Positions 35,155 to 44,798 of a DNA stretch of 64,000 nt are shown here, in pieces. The position numbers and the translations under genes are program-made. A model generated the notes under the pieces. That model was given only the letters and a program-made list of their open reading frames with translations. It was not told the DNA's origin and ran no database searches. This DNA is from Leptobrachium leishanense. Its lineage: Eukaryota; Chordata; Amphibia; Anura; Megophryidae. The stretch spans positions 69,520,997 to 69,584,996 of the forward strand of contig CM019067.1 of assembly GCA_009667805.1 (NCBI GenBank). The letters run 5' to 3'. Position 1 is the first letter of the stretch. Every line of letters begins with the position of its first letter.

Positions 35155-35687
35155 AACTCAAAAAATTACAAACGCTGTCTGCAAAAAAACTACAGGACAA
35201 AAATGTCTGGAATTAATATATAAGGTCCTATGAATAATAATAAAAACGTCTGTTACAGAAAAAAGAAAAGCCAATATATAACCCCTTGCCGACCCAGAAC
35301 GTGCTATACCGTCCAGGCGACGGGAGGGCTCTAAAGATACAGGGTGTATGGGTACGCCCCGCTGTCTTCAATGGCCTGCCTTGGCCCCTCTCCACAACCT
35401 GTGCGTACCACGAGTCATTGGCTGCATTGGCTGAACTCCGACCGTCCCCCTGCAGCCAATGACGCAAAATGCGCGTCGGCTGCGGGACGGGTCGCAATCT
35501 GCAGCTTGCAACTGCACCTGTCAAATAGGCGTACCTGTACGCCCCACAGGGCATTAAGCCAACCCTGATGGGCAACACTTGCTGTTGTTAATTTGGCGAA
35601 TTGCCAGGTTTTGAAATAGTCGAATGGCCCCGAAATTGCACGTACGGTGCAATTTCAGGGCCAGTTCAGCTCTCTCTGAATAACCCT
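35155..35687 (+). mobile_element. partial CAGGGTTATTCA-family MITE with an internal insertion
   Basis: AAACGCTGTCTGCAAAAAAA at the left and TCTCTCTGAATAACCCTA at the right belong to the MITE family; the left terminus is missing. 35279-35575 is foreign (see next entry). The sequence from 34947 to 35154 is AT-rich and not assigned. Confidence 0.65.
35279..35575. mobile_element. GC-rich hairpin insertion (CCCCTTGCCGACCC type)
   Basis: Opens AACCCCTTGCCGACCCAG. GGGTACGCCCCGCTG near 35350 is echoed by GTACCTGTACGCCCCACAGG near 35531, and GTCATTGGCTGC pairs with GCAGCCAATGAC. The opening resembles TTAA-type MITE ends, but the flanking TTAA is not intact (TATAACC), so the class is tentative. Confidence 0.5.
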
Positions 35688-35706
35688 AGATGTCTGAAGA
35701 GATTTA

Positions 35707-36012
35707 GGACCCGTTCACACTGTGCGATTTGAAAATCGCGAGATTTTCCGTGCGATCTTCATATTCGCGACGAAGTGCGATAATGTCACGGTTTTGTGCG
35801 ATTTTTGCAAAGTACCACCAATACATATCGCAAAATCGCAGATAGCAAATCGCCAAAAAAGGGTCATGTACCAGCGACATGCTACTGCGACGCGCGACAT
35901 GCGACGTCGCGCGGCAAGATGTGAACAGCTCCATCGAAATGCATTGGAGAAGCTACACAGCGCGACGTCGCGGCAAAATCCATGCGATAAATCGCACAGT
36001 GTGAACAGGGCC
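35707..36012. mobile_element. Harbinger-like MITE (GTTCACACTGTGCGATTT ends)
   Basis: Left GGACCCGTTCACACTGTGCG and right GCACAGTGTGAACAGGGCC are inverted matches. The interior alternates CGCGA and TCGC words, giving open frames on both strands that are compositional. The flanks TTA and TAA fit a TWA target but are not identical. Confidence 0.75.
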
Positions 36013-36534
36013 TAACAGGCTCTAGGAAATAAAAAAAAAAAACTAAATGGATATGTAATCATGTTTATAACTGACCTTCTTCCCCCACAGACCCAAAATC
36101 AATGCTGTTATACTTAGTCATCAGTTGATCGATTCTAATAGATGGACTATCAGGGTTTGGACAGCAAGAAGAAAAAAGCTTTTTCGTTTATTATAGAAGG
36201 GAGACAACTAGGCTCTAGGGAACAGGAATAGGTATGAAAAACAGATGCACTACACGTGTAACAAATGGGCTTTGCGAAGGGCTTATGAGCTGGCTCAGCT
36301 CAGCAATTCCGTGTTTGCAATGAGTCACAATTTGGTTATAATAACAACTTTTTTAATGAGGTGTATTTTATTCAGCGCGAAAATTAGTTTTGGTACAGCT
36401 GAACTTTGCATTTTTTTCTCTTGTAACCATTGATCATTGTAATATACAGTAATTGTGTATACTATAAATAGGACACATTGGATACTGTATTTGCGTTAAA
36501 CATATTGGCCCCCATTTCATTTTAAATATTTCAA
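36013..36534. other. unrecognised sequence
   Basis: No feature recognised; moderately AT-rich. Confidence 0.4.
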
Positions 36535-37348
36535 AGGGGTTATTCAGACATTTCCGTGCTCTCTCGCTCCCCGTACTTCAGGGAATCAAATTCCCCCGAA
36601 CCTGCAGTGTATTAAGCATTCACCGCAGGGTCCCTGAAGTGCAGGGAACGGATCAGAAAAAAATCGCTGAAAATCCCATTGATAAGCTGCTGATACGATC
36701 TGAAAAATCAGATTAATCCAAAACGTCGCAGAAAACCCGCCGAACTTACCCGACAATCCACCGCAAACCCGCCGAACATGTCCGAAAGCCGATGAACGGG
36801 GTAAAAAAAACAAAAACAAAACGATTGAACGTTTAAAATTTTAAACGCTGTTATTTAAAAAAAACTACTGGATGAACATATCTGGAATTACATGTAAGGT
36901 TCTATGAATAATAATAAAAAGGTCTGTTACAGAATATAGAAAAACTGCTATTTAAAAAAAAATGTAAAAAATATTTTTGCCTAAAATATACTAAAAAAAA
37001 AAAAATACTTTTTGCTGGAAATTTAAAAACAAAAAAAAGTTTAATAGATATTGAATAAAAAACGGAATATTTTTTAAATCGAAAACTATGGGATTCGCCT
37101 CAATAAACCTGTCGAATGAAACCACCAAACGTCAGGGCATTTCACTGACATTTCACTGCTGTTCAGTGTCTCTGAATAGATTGATCATTGCTTCTCTGTG
37201 GGGATTTTCACTGCCATCGAACAAGCACCAGATTTTGTCTGGCAGTTTGCTTTTTGAATAGCCAAATGGCCTCGAAATTGCATCGTACGGGGAAATTCAC
37301 CTTTCGATGCAATTTTGGGGCCAGTACAGCTCTCACTGAATAACCCTG
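36535..37348 (+). mobile_element. diverged CAGGGTTATTCA-family MITE
   Basis: GGGGTTATTCAGAC at the left and CTCTCACTGAATAACCCTG at the right. Internal CACCGCAGGGTCCCTGAAGT, AAGGTCTGTTACAG and GATTCGCCTCAATAAACCTG place it in the family, with more substitutions than the 5296 and 14496 copies. Confidence 0.75.
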
Positions 37349-37393
37349 CAAGTTTACTATTTGCTCACATAAGGGGTTATTCATAGTGATGAG

Positions 37394-38344
37394 TAGGGAT
37401 GAGCTGTTCGGTTCGATCAGTTCGGAGTTCGATTCGAACATCGGCAGTTCGAAAGTTCGCGAACTTCGAACTTTTTGGCGTGTTCGGTTCAAGTTTGAAT
37501 TTTTTTTTAAAAAAAAGTATAAAAAATGCTTAAAAATTACAAAAAAATCTAGAAATAAAGAGACTCTTTACTGCAGAATATTATAAGCAACGGTTTATTA
37601 GATACTGAATTAAAAACTAATGTCTAGGTGCAAAGATTCTCACCTCTAAATGACCTGTGCTCTCAAACGGTGTGTAATTAGTGTTTGGAAATAACATGTG
37701 CTTCTAATTAGTCCGGTCTCATGAATTTGATACATTGTATGCAGACTGAGAGTACTAGGTGTCGTGTGTGGGTCTGTGACGGCAATGTTTCAATACATCC
37801 TAGAAATCTGCCACTTCACGGGCAGGTTATGGGGACCTTCTAGGCACGATATTTGAAGGAATTTTTCGTTTTTATTTTTAACCCTTATTTTATGGAAAAC
37901 TCACTATTCCTTTAAAAATGACTTTTTTTAAAAACTTTTTGTCCTTGTTACCTGTCCCCCAGGGCACTACCCGGACCCGGACATTGTTTTCAAATGTTTC
38001 TATACATCCTAGAAATCCGCCACTGCACGGGCAGGTTATGGGGACCTCCTAGGCACGATATTTGAAGGAATTTTTCGTCTTTATTTTTAACCCTTATTTC
38101 ATGGAAAACTCACTGTCCCTTTATTAACTTTTTGTCCTTGTTTCCTGTCCCCCAGGGCACTACCCGGACCCCCATACACCTTTTATGGCAAATATCTAGC
38201 ATATATGCCCTCTTGGAGGGCACTGTAAAAATCGAATTTTCAGCCCCATTGACTTATATCGAGTTTGTGTTTGTGTTCGAATTCGAACTTTTGAAAAGTT
38301 CGAGTTCGAATGCGAACCGAAATCGGGTGTTCAGCTCATCCCTA
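37394..38344. mobile_element. 951-bp non-autonomous hAT element nested in the larger hAT
   Basis: TAGGGATGAGCTGTTCGG at the left and GTTCAGCTCATCCCTA at the right are the termini. GTGATGAG at 37386-37393 and 38345-38352 is an exact 8-bp duplication. The left part has the AGAGACTCTTTACTGCAG core shared with the CAGGGTTATTCA family. The right part has two direct copies of about 190 bp (from about 37790 and 37990) homologous, inverted, to the 3' side of the enclosing hAT element. Confidence 0.95.
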
Positions 38345-39129
38345 GTGATGAGCCAAACACCCCCGTGTTTGGTTCGCATTCAAACTCGAACAATTTCAAA
38401 AGTTCGAGTTCGAACACGAACCGAACTCAATGCAAGTCAATGGGACTCGAAAGTTCTATGTTTAGAGTGCCCTCCAAGAGGGCATATATGCTATATATAC
38501 TGGGTAGTGCCCTGGGGGACAGGAACCAAGGACAAAAAGTTTTAAAAAAAAAAACGTTTTTAAAGGAATAGTGAGTTTTCCATGAAATAAAGGTTAAGAA
38601 TAAAAACGAAAAATTCCTTCAAATATCGTGCCTAGGAGGTCCCCATAATCTGCCCGTGAAGTGATGGATTTGTAAAATGTATAGAAACATTTAAAAACAA
38701 AAAAATGACATTTCAAATGACGGTAAATGGTTTTCATTTAATCTATTCATAAACAACTGCTTGGGGCGGCAGCCTTTATGAAAAGAGGAGACGTTTTAGG
38801 ACACGCAGAACAAGTTTAGTGATTTTTTTGGCTACGTTATGGTGAAACTTATGCAGGCTTTGGATAAAAGTAACAATAGGTGCTTTAAAATTGGGCCTTT
38901 AGTGTCGGCAACAGTGCCGTCACACTGTAACCCCTCTGTGTTATTGTAGAAGAGTGCAGGGTTGGACCCTGCGGTCAAATATTAAAATGATATGAATCTG
39001 GTACAGGCATCAGTGCACCCAAATATTTTGCCTTTGGTGGCAGCAAGTGCCTTCACACCGTAACCCCTTTGTGGTATTGTTGAAGAGTGCAGTGGTGGAG
39101 GTTTTGGGAATGCAGAAGAGATCCCCGAT

Positions 39130-41998
39130 CTATTCAGTTACGTCAGCATCAGGGGATTGATAGCCGCTGATCCAGGACTGATTAATTTTTATAAATGTCA
39201 GCTGGTCTACAGAGTCGGTGGACAGACGCACTCTTTTGTCTGTGACAAAACCTCCAGCGGCACTGAATGTCCTTTCAGAAAGAACGCTGTATGAAGGGCA
39301 ACCTAGTAGCTGCATAGCATATTGGCTAAGTTCTGGCCAGTGATCCAAGCTCAACACCCAGTAAGCCAGTGGATCATCTGCTGTAAAGGTATCCAGGTCT
39401 ACCCTTGCCCCTAGGTAGTCCTGCACCATATGGTGAAGATGCTGGCAATGGGTGCCTACATTTGACGTCCCTGGGCGTCGTGGACTAAAAAAATTTAAAA
39501 AGGCATCAGTCAAGCGGCCCCGGCCTTCACCACTCTTCCTCTGATCATCCGCAGCCTCAGAAGCATTAGAGCGTACTCAAGTTGTTTCATCCAGTCCTCC
39601 CTCTGTGCTGGCAGGATGAGCTCTGCAACTTTACCCTTGTATCGTGGATCAAGAAGGCTTGCCAACCAGTAATGATCCCTCTCCTTGATAACACGAATCC
39701 TGGGGTCCTTTAGCAGGCTTTGCAGGATAAGGGAGCCCATGCAGCGTAGGTTGGAGGTGGCATTAGCTTCCGAGTCTTCCTGGTCAATGAGGAGGATGAC
39801 CCCATCGTACACTCCTCCTCCTGTCCCATCTGAGGACCCACAGGAATGCTGTCTGCGTAAAGACTGGGGCCTTGAGAGCTAGGGAAGGCTTCCTCTTTCT
39901 CCCGCTGCTCTGCCTCTAGTGCCACATCTATAATTCCCCGTAGAGTGCACTCCAGCAGGAACACTAAAGGAATTGTGTCACTGATGCATGCACTGTCTCT
40001 GCTCACCATCCTCGTTGCCTTCTCAAATGGTGACAGTACAGTGCATGCATCCTTGATCAGCAGCCACTGCTGCGGGGGGGAAAAAAACAAAGTTGACCTG
40101 AACCTGTCCTTGTGCCATTCTCACACAGGTACTCGTTGATGGCCCTCTGCTGCTTGTGCAGACACTGCAGTATTGCTAATGTCAAGTTCCACCTGGTGGG
40201 CATGTCACAGATCAGACGGTTTGTGGGAAGGTAGAATTCTCTTTGAATTTCTGCCAGGCGAGCACTTGCTGGGAATGACCGTCTGAAGTGGCTGCAGACT
40301 TTTCTGGCCTGGATGAGAAGCTCTGCCAACCCTGGGTACCTGGTTAGGAAATGCTGTACCACCAGATTTAGGACGTGTGCTAGGCATGGTACAGGCACCA
40401 ACTTACCCTGGCGAAGGGCGGATAGAAGGTTGCTGCCATTATCACAGACGACCATTCCCAACTGAAGCTGGCATGGTGTTAACCATCTCTGCACCTGCCC
40501 CTGCAGAGCTGACAGAATTTCTGGCCCGGTGTGGCTCCTGTCCCCTCAACAAACCAGCTCAAGCACAGTATGGCATCTTTTTGCTTGAGCCATTGCGTAG
40601 CCCCTGCCACGCATCAGTTTAATGGAGGAGGAGGAGACAGACCCCATACAAGCAGCTTTCTGGAGGCGTAGTGGATGAACGAGCTCCAGCACAGAGCCCC
40701 GTCTTGGATTCCTCCCAGCTGCAATCAGAGTTACCCAGTGTGCCGTTAAGGAAATGTAATGGCCCTGTCCATGCTTGCTGGACCACCTGTCTAAAGTCAC
40801 ATGCACCTTGCTGCTGACTGCCTTTCCCAATGACTCCATAACATTGTGTTCCACGTGCTGGTATAGTGCTGGGATGGCCTTCCGTGAAAAGAAATGGCAT
40901 TTTGGAATCTGCCACTGTGGTACAGCACATTCAGCAAATTCACAGAAGGAAGCAGAGTCCACCAGCTGGAAAGGCAGCAGCTGTAATGCGAGTAATTTTG
41001 CTAAACTGGCATTTAGACGCTGTGCTTGGGGATGGTTGGGACTATATTTTTTCTTACGCTGCAGCAGCTGGGGCAACGTAATCTGACTACATAAATCTTC
41101 AGCTGATGGGATGCTGTCACATTGTGAGGAAGGACCTGGTACACCCATTACTGTAGCATCATCCCTGTCAGTGGAGGTTGTAGGCAATGACATGGCAGGA
41201 CATATAGTTGGGGTAGAGAAAGATGAGGAGGACCTATGCAAAGTGTTGTGCCAACGGGATGCATGGCAGGTGGTCATATGTCGCCTCAAGCACATGGTAC
41301 CCAAGCGTGGGATGTCTTTCCCAAGCTTGATCCTCATCTGACATAGATTACAAATAGCAACGGTGCGGTCTGCTGCACATTTCTTAAAGAACTCCCAGAT
41401 AGCAGACTTCCTGTACATGTGCTTTGAGACTACAGCGCTCTGCACCTGAGTAGCTCTGACATCTGATGCCTTGGACTGGCTAGTGCTACGGTTGGTCATA
41501 GAGGACGTTCTGCCTCATTTTTGTTGTGCCTCCTCCTCCCTTGACTCCTCTGTTCGATCAGGAACCCAGGTGGAGTCAGTGACTTCCTCATCATCATCAC
41601 CCTCTATCTCCTCGTCACTGGAGCCAACCTCGCAATATGCTGCAGCTGCTGGGGGAACATGAGTGCCAGTTCTTTGTGTGTCGCTGGCACCCCCTACCTC
41701 TAGGCAGATTACTCCCTTCCTCAACCTCAGAGTTTGAATCAGAGCTCTGGAGCTGCTGTGCATCCTCAAGCAGCATGTCACTGACACTGTCACTGTAGTC
41801 AAACAATTCAGCTGACTCCTCCGTGTATGATAGTGAGGCTACGGCAGAAGTAGCTGTGGACATGGAGGCTGAATTAGATGTTTTGGCAGCTGAGGTGGAC
41901 TGTAAACCACTACAGTCCACCCGCACTGAAACGCTTAGTTTAGGCTGAATGCAACCCCCCCCCCATGTGTTTTTCATATGAATTTCCTGGGTATGCAC
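39130..41998 (-). pseudogene. hAT transposase with BED zinc finger
   Basis: Read from 41998 leftward. An acidic, Ser-rich N-terminal part comes first (SDEEIEGDDDEEVTDSTWVP near 41590). A BED-type zinc finger follows (AICNLCQMRIKLGKDIPRLG, then RRHMTTCH, near 41250-41360). The RNase H-like catalytic domain includes HVTLDRWSSKHGQGHYISLT near 40770 and VVCDNGSNLL near 40440. The C-terminal dimerisation block SERTFSAAGGFVTDKRVRLS and VDQLTFIKIN lies near 39190-39270. The enzyme would cut hAT ends and insert with 8-bp duplications. There are in-frame stops near 41515 and 40546 and frameshifts near 41700, 40090, 39830 and 39520, so it is dead. It is not a domesticated gene. Confidence 0.9.
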
Positions 41999-42543
41999 CC
42001 CTCCCTGCCACAGGAACTCCTCTTCCAGGTTCTATTTAACCTTGATCTGCGGGAGCTCCATGAAGGGGACCTGTTCCTCAGTAAGTGAGTTTATCCCATG
42101 ATGGGCAGTCATTAGGTTTGTAGAGTAGGACCTGCCAGAGGGTGGATTACATTGACACTGTTGGCAGGCTTAAGCACTTCACGGCCGTTCATTGTGGACC
42201 AAATTTCCACCATTTTATTCAGCAAAGCTCAGAGTTATGAAATTTTTAGCATGTGGTAAAAGCTGGTATTATGTACCCATGCATGGAGCTGTTGTTGCAG
42301 GTTTTTGAATGTGTTTGTCTGGAGTGCTCTCTCCATGGTTTTGTTATATATATATATAAATCATACCTGCCCTTATTTTCCCCTATAAATTTGCTAAAAA
42401 TATACACACCCAAAAAACAAACCAATGCCTGAGACCCCTCGCAGCCCACATGCCACCCCCCTCTACCTGGCTGAATGTATCTAATATACATTCAGCCAGG
42501 TAGAGAAAGAAAAAAAAGTTTTATTTCATGTTCCCGGGGACAT

Positions 42544-42643
42544 GTAGAGGAAGGGAGTATATTTAAAAGGAAACAAAGTAGCAAAACAAGAGGACATAGT
42601 CTTAGATTAGAGGGGCAACGGTTTAAAAGTAACATCAGAAAGT
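42544..42643 (+). mobile_element. CR1 fragment (100 bp)
   Basis: GTAGAGGAAGGGAGTATATT through GGTTTAAAAGTAACATCAG equals the C-terminal coding part of the CR1 copies (19633-19730 in copy 1). Both ends are cut, so it was captured by rearrangement and not by simple 5' truncation. Confidence 0.85.
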
Positions 42644-42649
42644 AACAAG

Positions 42650-42914
42650 AATGTTTTATCCCATAGGCTTCAATGTTAAAAATATTCCTGTTTTAATTCA
42701 ATATCTAATAAACCGTTGCTTATAATATTCTGCAGTAAAGAGTCTCTTTATTTCTAGATTTTTTTGTATTTTTTAAACTTTTTTTATACTTTTTTCAATT
42801 TATTTTTTTTCGAACTTTTGGCGAATGTCCCAAAAAGTTTGAAGTTCGCGAACTGTCGAACGGCTGATGTTCGATGCGAATTCCGAACAGATCGAACCGA
42901 ACAGCTCATCCCTA
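42650..42914 (-). mobile_element. hAT MITE half (ends CAGCTCATCCCTA)
   Basis: Starts TATCCCATAGGCTTCAATGT and holds GCAGTAAAGAGTCTCTTTA and AAGTTCGCGAACTG. It ends at the hAT terminus at 42914. Same structure as 17652-17891. Confidence 0.75.
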
Positions 42915-43040
42915 CTCTTGAGCAGGGTCCTCCCTCCTTCTGTTCCGTGTGTGTAGCATATATGTATATTTGTTATTCTGTTTCTCCCATTGTTCAGCGC
43001 TAAGGAATTTGTTGATGCTTTATAAATACTTGTAACTGTA
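42915..43040 (+). mobile_element. L2-group LINE 3' tail
   Basis: TTCAGCGCTAAGGAATTTGT then TGATGCTTTATAAATACTTG corresponds to the 3' end seen at 2020-2060 and 4745-4790, more diverged and without an AATAAT tail. Confidence 0.6.
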
Positions 43041-43194
43041 ACTAATTCAACTAAGGCAACAGATTCTGCCCCTTCTTTTGATTTGAGCGCAGAGAAAAAA
43101 AACAGTTTCAGTTTTTTAAAATGTATTATTTTTAGTTTTTTTGCCTCAAACCAAAAATGTAAATAGTAACTTTGGCATGTTTTTTTGTTTGTTT

Positions 43195-43275
43195 GTTGGG
43201 GGGGGGGGGGGGGTAGGGGCGCTCAGCATTTCTGTGCCTACAGGCTCCTGAGGTGCAAATCCGGCCCTGCCGATC
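43195..43275 (-). mobile_element. partial hAT-like MITE end with G tract
   Basis: A run of about 18 G bases at 43197-43214 precedes GGCTCCTGAGGTGCAAATCC and GGCCCTG; read inverted this is CAGGGCCGGATTTGCACC, a common hAT MITE terminus. The other end is absent. Confidence 0.5.
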
Positions 43276-43283
43276 TGGTAACC

Positions 43284-43562
43284 CTAGGTTCGCCTGAATA
43301 AACCTGCCGGATAAAAACACCGAACAGCAGGACACTTCTGTCATTTCTCTGCTGCTCGATGTTCTGTGAATAGATTAACCATTGCTTCTCTATGGGGGAT
43401 TTCACTGCCGTCGAACAGGCACCGTACTTGCAGGCAGTTTGTGAAAATCTGGTGAACTGTTTGCTCTCTGAATAGCTGAATGGCCCCAAAATGCCACCAT
43501 ACGGGGAAATTCGATGTTCGGAGACATTTCTGGACCAGATCAGCTCTCTCTGAATAACGCTA
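43284..43562 (+). mobile_element. partial CAGGGTTATTCA-family MITE (3' part)
   Basis: GGTTCGCCTGAATAAACCTG through CTTCTCTATGGGGGATTTCA to TCTCTCTGAATAACGCT is the right third of the family. The left part is missing. Confidence 0.7.
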
Positions 43563-44499
43563 ATGTGATTGGTAGCAAAAGGGTTAATTGTCAACAGGGC
43601 ATCGCTGCATCCACCCACTTATCTTCTCCACTCTGCTGATTTGGCTAATAGGTCCAATGTGTCGGATTTGTCATTTTTATATTATGTAGAATACATTGTA
43701 GCACAGATTCCCTTCAGCACTTCCTTTGTTACACAGAGGTATAATCCCTTAACATTAACCAGTTGAATGCTACAGTTATGTTCGCACTTCCTTAGCACAC
43801 AAAGGGTAAGGCGTATCCATGATAGCTGTCCGTTAATAAACATTTCCAGCGTGGGTTCTACAGCGGAATACACATTACAGATGGAAATGCAAATAAATCA
43901 TGCATAAAGAGTTATTGCAATTGCATCCAGCCTAAGGATACGGTATGGTGTCATTTAAGCAAGCATAGGATTTTGCTTAATCTTCACATTACGTTCACAT
44001 TTCCATGCTGTTAGAACGATGGATGTCTCTGTAAGTGCCATCTCATTGTGAGCAGCATTAGTAATTGCCTGGAAAACCCACAAAGCTTCTACAGCGACTG
44101 CATCTGGTTTGCAGTAGCATTAAGCAGCGTATTTTGAGATTGTTTTCCTCGTGATGCTCATTTGCCCGAAGTTTGCTCATTGCTTTGTGTGTGACTGATT
44201 AATACGGGTGACCCGAGACATGTACGGATCAGCAACTGATAACGTTGACGTAACCACTAGATTGCTGGAAAACAAGTTATTGGCAGCCGGATAGTAAATC
44301 TTAATTTGGAGTTATATTCTCATGCATTTCATGAAAATACAGATTCTCTCTTTGTATTCAACTTCCCAATAAAAATGTCTTCAAATTAAATATAAGCAGT
44401 GGCAGCACAATACATTTAACAAACATTACTAAAATTCAAAACATATAAATTGCGGTAGCCAACTGGGATTTTTTTTATGGATTACAAAGTACATTGAAA
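43563..44499. other. unrecognised sequence
   Basis: Unique-looking DNA. No coding domain, repeat boundary or RNA gene was seen. Confidence 0.4.
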
Positions 44500-44544
44500 A
44501 ATCGTGAGGTTTAAAGCATGTATGGGATTTACAGTAGAACACGC
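44500..44544 (+). repeat. 28-bp minisatellite, left stub
   Basis: GGTTTAAAGCATGTATGGGA and TTTACAGTAGAACACGC are one and a half units of the array that resumes at 49681 after the hAT insertion. GAACACGC at 44537-44544 is the left copy of the hAT target duplication. Confidence 0.85.
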
Positions 44545-44798
44545 TAGACATGTGCACAGCACAAAATTTCGTTTTGAACTAATGGATTAGTCCTAAAATG
44601 CAATTTATTTAGTTGATAAAGAAATTCGTTTTCAGTTCTTTAGTATGAAAACTAATTTCATTCATCCGAAAACCAGTGGATACAATTACTATTGTAGTGG
44701 CTCCTCAGAGGGCTGAGATCGCTGCTTGTTACAGTATCACTCACTCTCAGCACAATGTGACAGGCAAAGCTGTTACAGTAACTGACTGCTGCTCATCA

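Larger units (their letters stand above)
37384..42540 (-). mobile_element. hAT transposon with decayed transposase
   Basis: The left terminus is TAGTGATGAG at 37384-37393, continuing after the nested MITE as CCAAACACCCCCGTG at 38353. The 3' non-coding part 38353-39130 is followed by a minus-strand hAT transposase pseudogene to 41998 and a possible 5' non-coding part with a TATATATATA stretch near 42345. No matching right terminus was found before the CR1 fragment at 42544, so the right end is lost or truncated. 38900-38970 and 39030-39105 are diverged tandem copies in the 3' non-coding part. Confidence 0.8.

Noticed and set aside
35722..36015. 97-codon open frame rich in Arg/Ala/Cys
   Set aside because: It coincides with the CG-rich interior of a Harbinger-like MITE whose ends are at 35707 and 36012.
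39130..41998. A domesticated ZBED-type host gene
   Set aside because: Stops and frameshifts occur in several domains, it lies within transposon sequence with a hAT terminus, and there is no splice structure that would bypass the breaks.
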